Assembly (NCBI RefSeq): GCF_002796605.1
Contig: NZ_CP024923.1
Span: forward strand, 4,657,501-4,721,500
Reading direction: 5' to 3'
Origin: Sphingomonas psychrotolerans
Lineage (GTDB): Bacteria > Pseudomonadota > Alphaproteobacteria > Sphingomonadales > Sphingomonadaceae
DNA length: 64,000 bases
Position 1 is the stretch's first letter, and every line of letters starts with the position of its first letter. Positions 33,935-43,067 of the stretch are shown here, one piece after another. Below the pieces are notes generated by a model. The model was given only the letters and a program-made list of their open reading frames with translations. It was not told where the DNA came from and ran no database searches. A program made the position numbers and the translations under genes.

Positions 33935-36025
33935 ATGACCAATCAGCCCAGTCGTCGCCGCTTCCTCCGGGGGGCCGGCGTGGCCGCCGCGGGGTCGCTG
34001 TTGCATCCCAGCATCGCCCGCGCGCTTGCCATCCCCGCACACCGTCGCACCGGCACGATCAAGGACGTCGGGCACATCGTCATCCTGATGCAGGAGAACC
34101 GGTCGTTCGACCATTATTACGGCACGCTGCGCGGGGTGCAGGGCTTCGGCGACCCGCATCCGGTGCCGCTGCCCGGCGGGCGGCGGGTATGGGAGCAGCG
34201 CGACAAGGAAGGACGGACAATCCTGCCCTTCCATCTCGACACCAGAGCGACCGCCGCGCTCAAGGTGGCCGATCTGCCGCACGGCTGGGAGGATGCCAAC
34301 GGCGCTTCGCGCCAGGGCCGGTGGGACGGATGGATCCCGTCGAAGACCCAGCTCACCATGGGGCACTACCGGCGCGAGGATATTCCGTTCCAGTTCGAGC
34401 TGGCCGAGGCGTTCACGATCTGTGACGCCTATCATTGCTCGGTTCACGGCCAGACCAATCCAAACCGTCTGTTCATCTGGGCCGGCGGCAACGATCCACG
34501 CGGAACCGGCGGCGGCCCCGTAGTGGCAAACAGCTCGGGCGTGGCGCTGGATACGCGCATCGAGCTCACGCCGGAAATGGCCGAGGCGGCGAAGCGCCAC
34601 AACATCGATCCCGCAGTCATGGCGAATTACGGCAAAGGTCCGCGCTACCGCTACACCACATATCCCGAACGGCTCGAGCAGGCCGGGATCCGCTGGAAGG
34701 TCTATCAGGACCCCAAGGACAATTTCTGGGGGCTCACCAACCCGGCGGTCGCGTTCCAGGCCTATAACGACGCGAGACCGGGCGAGCCGCTCCACGACAA
34801 GGCGATGTCGCGCTGGACGATCGACGACCTGCGCGCCGACGTGCTCGCGGACCGGCTACCGCAGGTGGTGTGGATCACCTGCTCGCAATCGGACAGCGAA
34901 CATCCGGAAGGATCGAGCCCGATCGAGGGCGCGAACTTCACCGCCCGGGTGCTCGACGCGCTCACGGCTAATCCGGAAGTATGGTCGAGGACGGTATTGT
35001 TCCTCACTTTCGACGAGAATGACGGCTTCTTCGACCATGTCCCGCCGCCCTCGCCGCCTGCCTTCAATCCCGACGGCAGCCGCGCCGGCGCGTCCACCGT
35101 CGACACGACCGACGACATCCACAGCGACAAGCTTCCCTATGGCCTCAGCGTGCGGGTACCGATGACGGTGATCTCGCCGTGGAGTACCGGCGGCTGGGTG
35201 AACTCGCAGGTGTTCGACCACACATCGGTGATCCGTTTCGTCGAGGCGCGCTTCGGCGTGAAGGAGCCTAACATCACCCCGTGGCGCCGTGCGGTCTGCG
35301 GCGACCTGACCTCGGCGTTCGACTTTTCCCGGCCGCAGAAGTGGCGCGCGACGCTTCCGGACACGAGCGATGCGCTCGCGCGGGTGCAGGCTGCGCTCAA
35401 GCTGCCCAAGCCGCTGCCGCCTGCCCAGGGCACGCTCCCGGCCCAGGAACCTGGCATCCGCCCGGCGCGGGCTCTGCCCTATGCGCCGGTTCTCGAAGAG
35501 GCGATCGCGGACGGCACTCTGCGGCTCCGCTTCGGCAATGCCGGAAAGGCCGGGCTGGTCTATCAGGTGCGTGATCTCGATGATCTCGACGCGCTGCCAC
35601 GCCACTACACGGTCGAGCCCGGCAAGACGCTGAGCGACGAATGGGCCGTGCGCGAGCAGGGCTATCGCCTGGACGTGCGCGGCCCCAATCTCTGGTTTCG
35701 CGAGCTGCGCGGCAGGGCGACGGATCCGCTATCGGTACGCTGCCGCGCTCTGGACGACGACGCGCTGGCGATCGAGCTGATCAACCGTGGGGCAGAGACG
35801 ATCGCGCTGCGGTGTTGCGACCTGCTCGGCGGGGCTGGGGAGTTTCGTCTACTGGTGCTGCCGGAAGGGGCAAACTGGACGGTCCGGATCGGTGCAGCCG
35901 GTGGTTGGTATGATCTCAGGCTCGACTGTTTCGACGGCTCGCCATTCTCACGCCGGCTTTCCGGCCGCGTGGAAACCGGACGAGACTCCGTCAGCTGGCC
36001 AGGGAGGAAGGCAGGTTCCGATTGA
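33935..36025 (+). CDS. Tat-exported phospholipase C, phosphocholine-specific type
   Basis: A 696-residue phosphoesterase of the PlcH/PlcN family that cleaves phosphatidylcholine or sphingomyelin into phosphocholine and a lipid. A twin-arginine signal SRRRFLRGAGVAAAGS is at the start. The catalytic domain begins IVILMQENRSFDHYYG (ENRSFDHY motif), with IWAGGNDP, VWITCSQSDSEH, LTFDENDGFFDHVPPP and HTSVIRFVEARFG. Two C-terminal DUF756-type domains (about residues 500-590 and 600-690) complete it. In the Pho context it scavenges phosphorus from phospholipids outside the cell. Confidence 0.93.
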   Translation: MTNQPSRRRFLRGAGVAAAGSLLHPSIARALAIPAHRRTGTIKDVGHIVILMQENRSFDHYYGTLRGVQGFGDPHPVPLPGGRRVWEQRDKEGRTILPFHLDTRATAALKVADLPHGWEDANGASRQGRWDGWIPSKTQLTMGHYRREDIPFQFELAEAFTICDAYHCSVHGQTNPNRLFIWAGGNDPRGTGGGPVVANSSGVALDTRIELTPEMAEAAKRHNIDPAVMANYGKGPRYRYTTYPERLEQAGIRWKVYQDPKDNFWGLTNPAVAFQAYNDARPGEPLHDKAMSRWTIDDLRADVLADRLPQVVWITCSQSDSEHPEGSSPIEGANFTARVLDALTANPEVWSRTVLFLTFDENDGFFDHVPPPSPPAFNPDGSRAGASTVDTTDDIHSDKLPYGLSVRVPMTVISPWSTGGWVNSQVFDHTSVIRFVEARFGVKEPNITPWRRAVCGDLTSAFDFSRPQKWRATLPDTSDALARVQAALKLPKPLPPAQGTLPAQEPGIRPARALPYAPVLEEAIADGTLRLRFGNAGKAGLVYQVRDLDDLDALPRHYTVEPGKTLSDEWAVREQGYRLDVRGPNLWFRELRGRATDPLSVRCRALDDDALAIELINRGAETIALRCCDLLGGAGEFRLLVLPEGANWTVRIGAAGGWYDLRLDCFDGSPFSRRLSGRVETGRDSVSWPGRKAGSD

Positions 36026-36985
36026 CCTCGTGCCGGCACCGCCGGCCTTCGTGGCCATGTCCGCGGTTCCGCCGGGTACCGCTGTGTGCAGACGGCGGCC
36101 GGTGGCCACTTCGAGCCGACAGAGCGCAATGGCGGCTATGCTTGTCAGCTTGCTCAGAACGAGGCGAACGCCCAATCCGGTCGAAGCAAGCCCGCTGGCC
36201 GCAACGGTCGACTGGGCGCAGGCACGGTTAGTGGCGGCCGAGGCGCGGATCGCTCCTGCGGCGATTGCCGCCTAGGTGGCGAACCTGCCGGCGTTCGCCG
36301 AACCGGGCGCGCCACTTTGACTCGCGCTGACGACTCGAACTTCTGCGACGCTAATCCAGAGTATGCGCGCGCCGCCCGTGACGCGCCGCCCGGGCTGACA
36401 CAATGTGTTCATTCGCGGTGTCGCAAAGCCGTGGACGGTGCAGCCGCCAAGCCAGGCCTTTGCCACGGCGCGCCGAAAGTGCCGCACCAGTTGCGGTCTG
36501 GAATAGCGGGACAGGCAGCCTGCGCAGTAGCCAAAGGTCAACAGCCCGATTTCAGGACCGGACGATCAGCCGCCGGGGACGTCTTCCATAAATCGCATAT
36601 CGGCCTCCTTTGGTCCTCGGTTCATACGACGCAACGCGGCTGGCCACAATGTTTCTCCACGGCGCGCCAATCCAGAAATCCGGCCCATTAGCGGACCGAG
36701 CACCGGCCATCGCGATGCACTTGCGCGTGGAGGCCGGTAGACCTCGACGATGGTCCCGGACACCATCCGGGAACCAGACGGGCCTGAACGATGTTCGCTG
36801 CTTGTTCTAGCTGGGCGCTGGTACCTGAAAGCAGCCGCCCACAAATCATTTCCTGCCGTTTAGCGTCCTGAGCTCTGCGCCGGAATTTATACCGCTTACG
36901 CCAAGTCGTAACGCACGCGTCATGCGGCGCGCCTAGCCGCACCCTGTCCGCCAGTCGGGTCGCCACAAACTCCATAGGGGTATCC
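36026..36985. other. About 960 bp without a convincing gene
   Basis: Several short overlapping ORFs occur on both strands (for example 36086-36691 plus, 36272-36541 minus), but none has a believable start, codon pattern or known fold. On the minus strand a strong ribosome-site string AAAGGAGG precedes an ATG near 36599 that opens only a 10-codon peptide (MRFMEDVPGG). The region may hold decayed genes, and its right end must contain the promoter of the receptor at 36986. Confidence 0.5.
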
Positions 36986-39370
36986 ATGAAGCTTTTGTTC
37001 GGTAGCGCGATGATCGCGCTGCAATTCGCGTGCGCAACGGTCGCCTGGGCGCAGAACGAGACCGTCGATGCGCAGGAAAGTCAGGCTTCCGGCGATGAGG
37101 GCCCGATCGTCGTCACCGGCACCCGCGATCGCGCGCGCACCCAGTTCGATACCCTGGCGCCGGTCGATGTGCTGTCGAAGGCGGCGGTGGCATCCAGCGT
37201 CTCCGGCGATCTCGACGATGTGCTTGCTCAGCTGCTTCCTTCGTTCAACGTCCAGCGTCTTCCAGCGGCCGACGGCCAGGCCTTTGTCCGCCCCGCTACA
37301 CTTCGCGGGCTCTCGGCCGATCAGACGCTCGTACTGCTGAATGGCAAGCGCTATCATCGCTCCGCCCTGCTCGGCTCGCGCGGCGCGCAGGCACCCGATC
37401 TCGCCAGCATCCCCACCGCCGGCATCGGTCGCGTCGAAGTGCTGCGCGACGGCGCCTCGGCGCAATACGGCTCGGACGCCATTGCCGGGGTGATCAACAT
37501 CCTCCTCGACGAAGCACCGGGGATGGACGCCTTCGGCCAGGTCTCGCGTTATTATGTCAAGGACGGCACCGAATATCAGTGGGGCATGCGTGCCGGGATC
37601 GCGCTTGGAGACCGGGGCGCCATCGCCTTTACGGGCCAGTTCGATCGTCAGGAAGCGACGTCGCGCACGCGTCAGCGGCCCGACGCCATCGCCTTCCAGG
37701 CCGCCAATCCGCAGCTCCGCGTCCCCGATCCGGTGCAGCGCTGGGGTCAGCCCGACCAGGAGCGCGTGAGCGGCGCGGTAAATGGCCATTACGATTTGGC
37801 AGACGCAGCGACCTTCTATGTGTTCGGCACGCTCCAGCAGGGCGAAGGCGTCACCGACTTCAACTGGCGCAACCCGGCAGGCACGGCCAGCGTCTATGGC
37901 GCGAGCGCCGGGTTTCCGGGCTTCTCGTTCAACACGCTCTATCCGACCGGCTTCACGCCGCGCTTCGGCACCAAGTTCAGTGATTATCAGACGGTAAGCG
38001 GACTGCGCGGCGATCTGAGCGATCGCTTCCACTACGATCTGAGCGCCTCGCTCGGCCGCAGCCGGATCGAATATACGCTGGGCGAGAGCCTCAACGCGTC
38101 GCTTGGGCCCAACAGCCCGACAAGCTTCTATCTCGGCCGGCTCGAGCAGCGCGAATTCAACCTCAACGCCGATTTCGTCTATCGCCTGCCAGTAGGCACG
38201 GCGGAGCCGGTGAATGTCGCGTTCGGCGCCGAACGCCGCGTCGAGACCTATGCAGTCTCGCCGGGCGATCCTGCCTCCTATGCCGTCGGCCCGGGCGCGG
38301 CGACCGGACTGGCCCCCAATTCGAACGGCTTTCCCGGCTTCGGCCCGGCGCAATCGGGCGAGTGGGGTCAGCGCAGCTATGCCGGCTATGTCGATCTCGA
38401 ATGGAAGCCGGTGGAGATGCTGACGCTGGGCGCTGCGGGCCGCTACGAGGATTTTTCGGAGTTCGGCGACACTTTCACCTACAAGTTCGCCGGCCGCGTC
38501 GAGCCGGTCCATGGTCTCGCGGCGCGCGTCACCTATTCCACCGGTTTCCGCGCGCCCACGCCAGCGCAGCTCAACACCCGCCAGGTGACTCAGGGCCTCG
38601 ACACCCGCACGCTGCAGATATTCAATCAGGGACGCCTCTCACCCAATGACCCGATCGCGATCGCGCTGGGTGCCAAGCCGCTCACTCCCGAGGAATCGCG
38701 CACGCTCACCGCGGGTTTGACCGCGCAGACCGACTTCGGCCTCAGCGCCAGCGTGGATCTGTATCAGATCGACCTGAGCGATCGCTTCGGCCAGTCGGCG
38801 ACCTTCACCGTTCCGGCGGCCTTTCCGAACCCGGACCGGTTCACCTCGGTCAGTTATTTCACCAATGATTTCGACACCCGTACCCGCGGCATCGACGTGG
38901 TGCTCGGCTATGTTCGGGCGCTCGGCGCCGGCCGGGCCAATCTGAGTCTGGCCTATAATTATAACCAGACGCGCGTCCGCAGCGGCAACACCGCTGCGAT
39001 CCCCAACGTCACCCAGCGGCGCATCTTCGAGGAACGCCTGCCCCAGCACAACGCCACCGGGACTTTGGGCTACGATATCGGTGCGCTCGGACTGATGCTC
39101 CGTGGTCGTTATTACGGATCGTGGACCGACGTGACCGGCAATGCCACGGGCGAGCTTTTCCAGCGCTTCGGGTCAACGGTGCTGTTCGATGCGTCGCTTG
39201 CGTACAAATTCAGCGAGAACCTGTCGTTGCGCGTGGGAGCCGAGAATATCTTCGACAGCTATCCCGACGAAGCAACCAACCAGGCCATTCGGGGCCTGAT
39301 CTATTCGCGCAACGCCCCCTACGATACCGACGGCGGTCAGTATTACGCGCGCATCGGACTGCGCTTCTGA
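36986..39370 (+). CDS. TonB-dependent outer-membrane receptor
   Basis: A 794-residue receptor: signal peptide ending AWAQ, TonB box GPIVVTGTRDRARTQFDTLAPVDVL, plug with LRGLSADQTLVLLNGKRYH, VEVLRDGASAQYGSDAIAGVIN, and a barrel ending GGQYYARIGLRF. This branch (plug start LNGKRYHRSAL) is common in Sphingomonadales and Caulobacterales and has unknown substrates, often peptides or plant compounds. No STN domain. It overlaps a Tat-type PLP enzyme by one base. An ECF/FecR/TonB set is convergent downstream but this receptor lacks the domain to contact it directly. Confidence 0.92.
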   Translation: MKLLFGSAMIALQFACATVAWAQNETVDAQESQASGDEGPIVVTGTRDRARTQFDTLAPVDVLSKAAVASSVSGDLDDVLAQLLPSFNVQRLPAADGQAFVRPATLRGLSADQTLVLLNGKRYHRSALLGSRGAQAPDLASIPTAGIGRVEVLRDGASAQYGSDAIAGVINILLDEAPGMDAFGQVSRYYVKDGTEYQWGMRAGIALGDRGAIAFTGQFDRQEATSRTRQRPDAIAFQAANPQLRVPDPVQRWGQPDQERVSGAVNGHYDLADAATFYVFGTLQQGEGVTDFNWRNPAGTASVYGASAGFPGFSFNTLYPTGFTPRFGTKFSDYQTVSGLRGDLSDRFHYDLSASLGRSRIEYTLGESLNASLGPNSPTSFYLGRLEQREFNLNADFVYRLPVGTAEPVNVAFGAERRVETYAVSPGDPASYAVGPGAATGLAPNSNGFPGFGPAQSGEWGQRSYAGYVDLEWKPVEMLTLGAAGRYEDFSEFGDTFTYKFAGRVEPVHGLAARVTYSTGFRAPTPAQLNTRQVTQGLDTRTLQIFNQGRLSPNDPIAIALGAKPLTPEESRTLTAGLTAQTDFGLSASVDLYQIDLSDRFGQSATFTVPAAFPNPDRFTSVSYFTNDFDTRTRGIDVVLGYVRALGAGRANLSLAYNYNQTRVRSGNTAAIPNVTQRRIFEERLPQHNATGTLGYDIGALGLMLRGRYYGSWTDVTGNATGELFQRFGSTVLFDASLAYKFSENLSLRVGAENIFDSYPDEATNQAIRGLIYSRNAPYDTDGGQYYARIGLRF

Positions 39371-40641
39371 TGGCCGGCATCGATCGCCGGTCGGTGCTCG
39401 CGGGCGGCCTTGCGCTGCCCGCGGTCGCCGCAACCGCCCGCGCGACGGTTCCGGCGGATAGGGACGGCGAGGCGTTCTGGCGATCGATCGCCGCAGAATA
39501 TGGTCCGCCCGAGGGTATCGTTCAGCTGGAGAATGGCAATTGGGGGATGATGCCTCGGCCAGTGCTCCAAGCCTATCAGGGGACGGTCGCGCGTGTGAAC
39601 CGCGATACCAGCTATTATGCCCGCCGGGGCATGACCCGCGACCTGATCGCGGTGCGCGATCAGGTCGCCGCGGCGATGGGCGTCAAGCCCCAGGAACTCG
39701 CCTTTACCCGCAACGCGACCGAGGCGCTGGAAACGCTGATCCTCGGCTATAATCGGCTCCGGCCGGGCGACGCGGTGCTCTATGCCGATCTCGATTATGA
39801 CAGCATGCAGCATTGCATGGAGAGCCTGCGCGGCCGCCGCGGCGTCGAGATCGTGCGGCTCGCGCTTCCCGAGGCGGCGACTCACGAGACGCTGGTCGCG
39901 GCCTATGCCGAAGCGATGGCCGCCAATCCGCGCCTGCGCCTGATCCTGCTCACCCATCTCAGCCACCGCACCGGGCTGGTCCTTCCGGTCCGCGAGATCG
40001 CCGCGCTGGCGCGGGCGAAGGGTATCGACGTGATCGTAGATGCGGCGCACAGCTGGTGCCAGCTCGACTTCAGCCTGGCTGACCTCGATTGCGACTTTAT
40101 CGGCGTCAACGGCCATAAATGGCTCGGCGCGCCGCTGGGCGTGGGGTTCCTGCATATTCGTGAGGGCGCGCTGGACCGGATCGACCGCCATCCGGCCAAT
40201 CCGGCGACTGGCCGCGACGATATTTCCGCGCGCGTGCATCTCGGCACCTACGATTTCGCCGCCAGCCTGACCGTGCCCGCCGCGCTGGCCTTTCAGCAGG
40301 CGATCGGCAGCGAACGCCGGGCGGACCGGCTGAGGGGGTTGCGGAATCACTGGGTTGCGGGCGCGCGCCGCGTTGCGGGGATCGAGGTGCTGACGCCGGA
40401 CGATTCCCGGTCGCACGGCGGCATCACGTCTTTTCGCGTGAAGGGCGTGATCGACGTCGCTGCCAATATGCGTATCGCGAAGCATCTTATCGAGCGCCAT
40501 CGCATCTTCACCGTCCATCGCGACGGGATCGCGAGCGGCGCCTGCGTGCGTGTCACCCCTGCGCTATTCACGCGCCCCGAGGACGTGGATCGACTCGCCC
40601 GGGCGTTGCCGGACATCGTCTCGGTTATGCAACGCGGCTGA
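39370..40641 (+). CDS. Exported class V aminotransferase-fold PLP enzyme (isopenicillin-N-epimerase-like)
   Basis: A 423-residue PLP enzyme with an N-terminal signal of Tat style (DRRSVLAGGLALPAVAATARA). The fold shows LENGNWGMMPRPV, FTRNATEALETLI, VDAAHSWCQLDFSLADLDCDF and the PLP lysine in GVNGHKWLGAPLGVGFLH. Closest in feel are isopenicillin N epimerases and cysteine desulfurase relatives. It overlaps the receptor gene by one base, so it probably works in the periplasm on a ligand taken up by that receptor, perhaps a D-amino-acid-containing peptide. That role is inference. Confidence 0.85.
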   Translation: MAGIDRRSVLAGGLALPAVAATARATVPADRDGEAFWRSIAAEYGPPEGIVQLENGNWGMMPRPVLQAYQGTVARVNRDTSYYARRGMTRDLIAVRDQVAAAMGVKPQELAFTRNATEALETLILGYNRLRPGDAVLYADLDYDSMQHCMESLRGRRGVEIVRLALPEAATHETLVAAYAEAMAANPRLRLILLTHLSHRTGLVLPVREIAALARAKGIDVIVDAAHSWCQLDFSLADLDCDFIGVNGHKWLGAPLGVGFLHIREGALDRIDRHPANPATGRDDISARVHLGTYDFAASLTVPAALAFQQAIGSERRADRLRGLRNHWVAGARRVAGIEVLTPDDSRSHGGITSFRVKGVIDVAANMRIAKHLIERHRIFTVHRDGIASGACVRVTPALFTRPEDVDRLARALPDIVSVMQRG

Positions 40642-40741
40642 CCTCTGGCGAGAGGGAGGGCGTTGGTTCAGGCCGGCTCGCACCAAGGGAGAAGCACGCC
40701 CAAACGCAGCATTCGGTGGAGCGCTGCAAATGCACTTCCGG

Positions 40742-41710
40742 CTATCGCAGAATGACTACGCCGCCGGCAATCTGCGTTACCTGCAGCAAGAGCAGCTGCT
40801 GAAGCTGGTCCACGGCGTTTTCAATCTGGTTGGTGTGAAACATGCCGCTGACCAGTCGCCTGCCGATGCGTTCGTTCGCTAAAATGATCCGGCCGGGCCG
40901 ATAGCGATTTATGCTGTCGATCGCTTCCGCGAGTGGGGTGTCGCGGAAGATCAAAACGCCACGCCGCCATGCGGCGCTGATTTGCGCATCGATCGGTGAA
41001 ATCTGTCCGGCTTCTCCCGCCTTGGATACATATTGCTGGTTTGCGCCGAGTGTGTGGACGCCGTCCCCGCTCTGCCTGACCGAGCCTCGCAGGCACGCGA
41101 TGCAGGTGTTTCCGTCGCTGAACCGGACGTTAAGTTCGGCATTCCGTGTCGACCAGGTCTTCCCGCCCACCACGATCGAAAAGGGCGACTGGCTGCTGCG
41201 CACGGCAACAAAGGCCTCGCCCGTGATCAGCCTCGCGCTGAATTGAACCAGCGACAGCGCGGTGCGCGCATTCATTTCGACCGTCACCCCCGCCATCGGG
41301 CGCAACGTGCGCCTCTCGCCGACGCCGGTGCGCTCGCCGGCGCCGAGTTCTGCGAGGGATGGCCACAAGCCATAAGGAGGCGTGGCCATCAGCATCGCCG
41401 CAGACGCGGCCACGGCCCCGCCCCCGATCAGCATCGCGCGCCGGTCCAGAACCGCAGGGCGGCTTCCTCGTTCGAACGCGACCACATTGCTGCCCGGCGC
41501 CAGGCGCGACAAGGGCATTGTCCGCAGCGTGCGGCGGAAAGCGATCGCCTCGCGAAACGCCTCGACATGCGCCGGCCCCTGGGCGCGCCACGCTTCGAAT
41601 GCCTCCGCGTCGGCCGTGGTCGCCGCGCCCGAGGTCAGGCGCACGACCCAGCCCAGCGCTTCGTGCACCAGGGGCGGCAGATCGGCCGTCTCGGTTCCAT
41701 GAATGGTCAT
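40742..41710 (-). CDS. FecR-family anti-sigma regulator
   Basis: A 322-residue inner-membrane signal transducer. The N-terminal cytoplasmic part (residues 10-60) has ALGWVVRLTSGAATTADAEAFEAWRA, the DUF4880 pattern; then a membrane helix near RRAMLIGGGAVAASAAMLMA; then the periplasmic FecR domain (VGERRTLRPMAGVTVEMNARTALSL) and a C-terminal DUF4974/STN-like fold (PLAEAIDSINRYRPGRIILA). It controls the adjacent ECF sigma factor. It is last in the TonB-STN-sigma-FecR array on the minus strand. Confidence 0.92.
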   Translation of the reverse strand: MTIHGTETADLPPLVHEALGWVVRLTSGAATTADAEAFEAWRAQGPAHVEAFREAIAFRRTLRTMPLSRLAPGSNVVAFERGSRPAVLDRRAMLIGGGAVAASAAMLMATPPYGLWPSLAELGAGERTGVGERRTLRPMAGVTVEMNARTALSLVQFSARLITGEAFVAVRSSQSPFSIVVGGKTWSTRNAELNVRFSDGNTCIACLRGSVRQSGDGVHTLGANQQYVSKAGEAGQISPIDAQISAAWRRGVLIFRDTPLAEAIDSINRYRPGRIILANERIGRRLVSGMFHTNQIENAVDQLQQLLLLQVTQIAGGVVILR

Positions 41711-41735
41711 GGCGCGTGGCCTTTCGGGGCGTCGG

Positions 41736-42296
41736 TCATTCCTCCCCCTCCTTATCTACTGACAGTTGCGGCACGCCCGTGACGAACGACTTTTTTCGGC
41801 CGAGCCGTCGCGCGCTGAGGTCGACGCCGCGGCGAAGTTCCTTCTGCACGGTGCGCAGCGTCACGCCGAAGCGCTCCGCCAGCGCGTGATGGCTGGTGTC
41901 GCCCAGAAATGCCTCCTGGAATATGATGCGTTGCCGCTCGGTGAGTTCGGACAATGCCTGCTCGACGATCGCGATGCTCGCCCGGTCTTCGGCGATCGTG
42001 CCCGGCCCGGGCGCGTCGTCGGCGACGTCGAGCAGTTCCTCGATTTCGACAATGGTCAGATGCCGGCGCTCGGCGCGAATCATGTTGCTCGCCGCGTTGA
42101 GCGCCGCGCGATACAGATAGGCTTGCGGGTCCTTCACCGGCGCAAGCTCGCCGCGAGTCTCGAGCCGAATCCAGGTTTCCTGCAGCGCATCCTCCGCGAG
42201 CTCCGGGCCGACCTTTCGGGCCAGCCGGGTGCGCAGCGCAGAATATCCCGCCAGCAGCGCGCGGATCAGCGACCCGCGTGCGGAATCGGCCATCAT
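41736..42296 (-). CDS. ECF sigma factor, FecI-like
   Basis: A 186-residue sigma-70 family factor with region 2 (LARKVGPELAEDALQETWIRLETRG...DPQAYLYRAALNAASNMIRAERRH) and region 4 (ALSELTERQRIIFQEAFLGDTSHHALAERFGVTLRTVQKELRR). It follows the FecI model: released by FecR, it transcribes a receptor gene. Two adjacent ATGs (42296, 42293) are possible starts. It is 25 bp before fecR and 16 bp after the STN gene. Confidence 0.92.
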   Translation of the reverse strand: MMADSARGSLIRALLAGYSALRTRLARKVGPELAEDALQETWIRLETRGELAPVKDPQAYLYRAALNAASNMIRAERRHLTIVEIEELLDVADDAPGPGTIAEDRASIAIVEQALSELTERQRIIFQEAFLGDTSHHALAERFGVTLRTVQKELRRGVDLSARRLGRKKSFVTGVPQLSVDKEGEE

Positions 42297-42312
42297 GGTG
42301 CCCGCCGACGCA

Positions 42313-43053
42313 TCATTTGGCGTCGATCTCGAACCAGATCGGCTGTGGCAGCCCGGCCGGCGGCGGCCCGGGCATCGAGGCACCGTTCAGGACTTGCGCG
42401 ATGTCGCGGTCCAGTCTCGCCTGACCGGAACCACGCTGCACCCGCAGCCCGTGGATCACGCCGCGAGCGTCCAGTTCGATCGCGATACGGACCTTGAACT
42501 GTCGCTTGCTCGTGCGGGGATCCTGCTGAAGCTGCCGGCTGATTGCGGTGCGGATCGTCTGTCCGAAGGGTCGGTAGTCCCGCGCCGCCGGGCTGCCGAT
42601 CACGCGTGCGGTCGTCACCCGGAGACGATCAAGCACGAGCCGCGGCGCGTTTCCGTCGGGCGCTGCACGGGCAGTCTCCCCTGAAGTCGCCGGCAGCGCG
42701 GCGGGAAGGATCAGGACCGCGGTCGCGCTGGTGAAACGATGCCGCAGCCCGGTGCTGCGCAACAGGGTCGCAACCGCGGCCGGAGGCGAAAAGTCGCCCC
42801 GGAGCGGTGCGGAGGTTAGTCCGTCGAGGACGCCGTGCTGATAGAGAACGTCGATGCCGCTTTGCCGGCCCAGCGTGAGCAAGGCAGCTTCGAGCGCTTG
42901 CGCCGGAATGTCATAGCTGCGGTGCTGCGCCGCGGCGACCGACGGAACTAACGCGCCGCCGATCGCTAGCAGCGTTGCCGCCCCGAGCCACGCGCCCGTC
43001 GGCAAGGCGCGTGCAGCCGCTCTGAACGCTGGAGGGAGACGAGTCGTCGACAA
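42313..43053 (-). CDS. Free-standing STN and TonB-C-terminal-like periplasmic protein
   Basis: A protein of about 246 residues. A signal-like segment (LPTGAWLGAATLLAIGGALVPSVAAA) is followed by an STN domain (YDIPAQALEAALLTLGRQSGIDVLYQHGVLDG and LRGDFSPPAAVATLLRSTGLRHRFT) as found at the front of signal-transducing TonB receptors. The C-terminal part (VRIAIELDARGVIHGLRVQRGSGQARLDRDIAQVLNGASMPGPPP) resembles the TonB C-terminal fold. No ATG is available at the right place; TTG 43053 is the best start, and longer readings run into tonB. Linking receptor-side and TonB-side modules in one soluble protein is unusual. Confidence 0.72.
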   Translation of the reverse strand: MSTTRLPPAFRAAARALPTGAWLGAATLLAIGGALVPSVAAAQHRSYDIPAQALEAALLTLGRQSGIDVLYQHGVLDGLTSAPLRGDFSPPAAVATLLRSTGLRHRFTSATAVLILPAALPATSGETARAAPDGNAPRLVLDRLRVTTARVIGSPAARDYRPFGQTIRTAISRQLQQDPRTSKRQFKVRIAIELDARGVIHGLRVQRGSGQARLDRDIAQVLNGASMPGPPPAGLPQPIWFEIDAK

Positions 43054-43067
43054 GCTGATGGGTCGCT

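Noticed and set aside
36086..36691. A 201-residue ORF in the gap after the PLC gene
   Set aside because: No domain, no ribosome site, and an amino-acid mix typical of non-coding GC-rich DNA.
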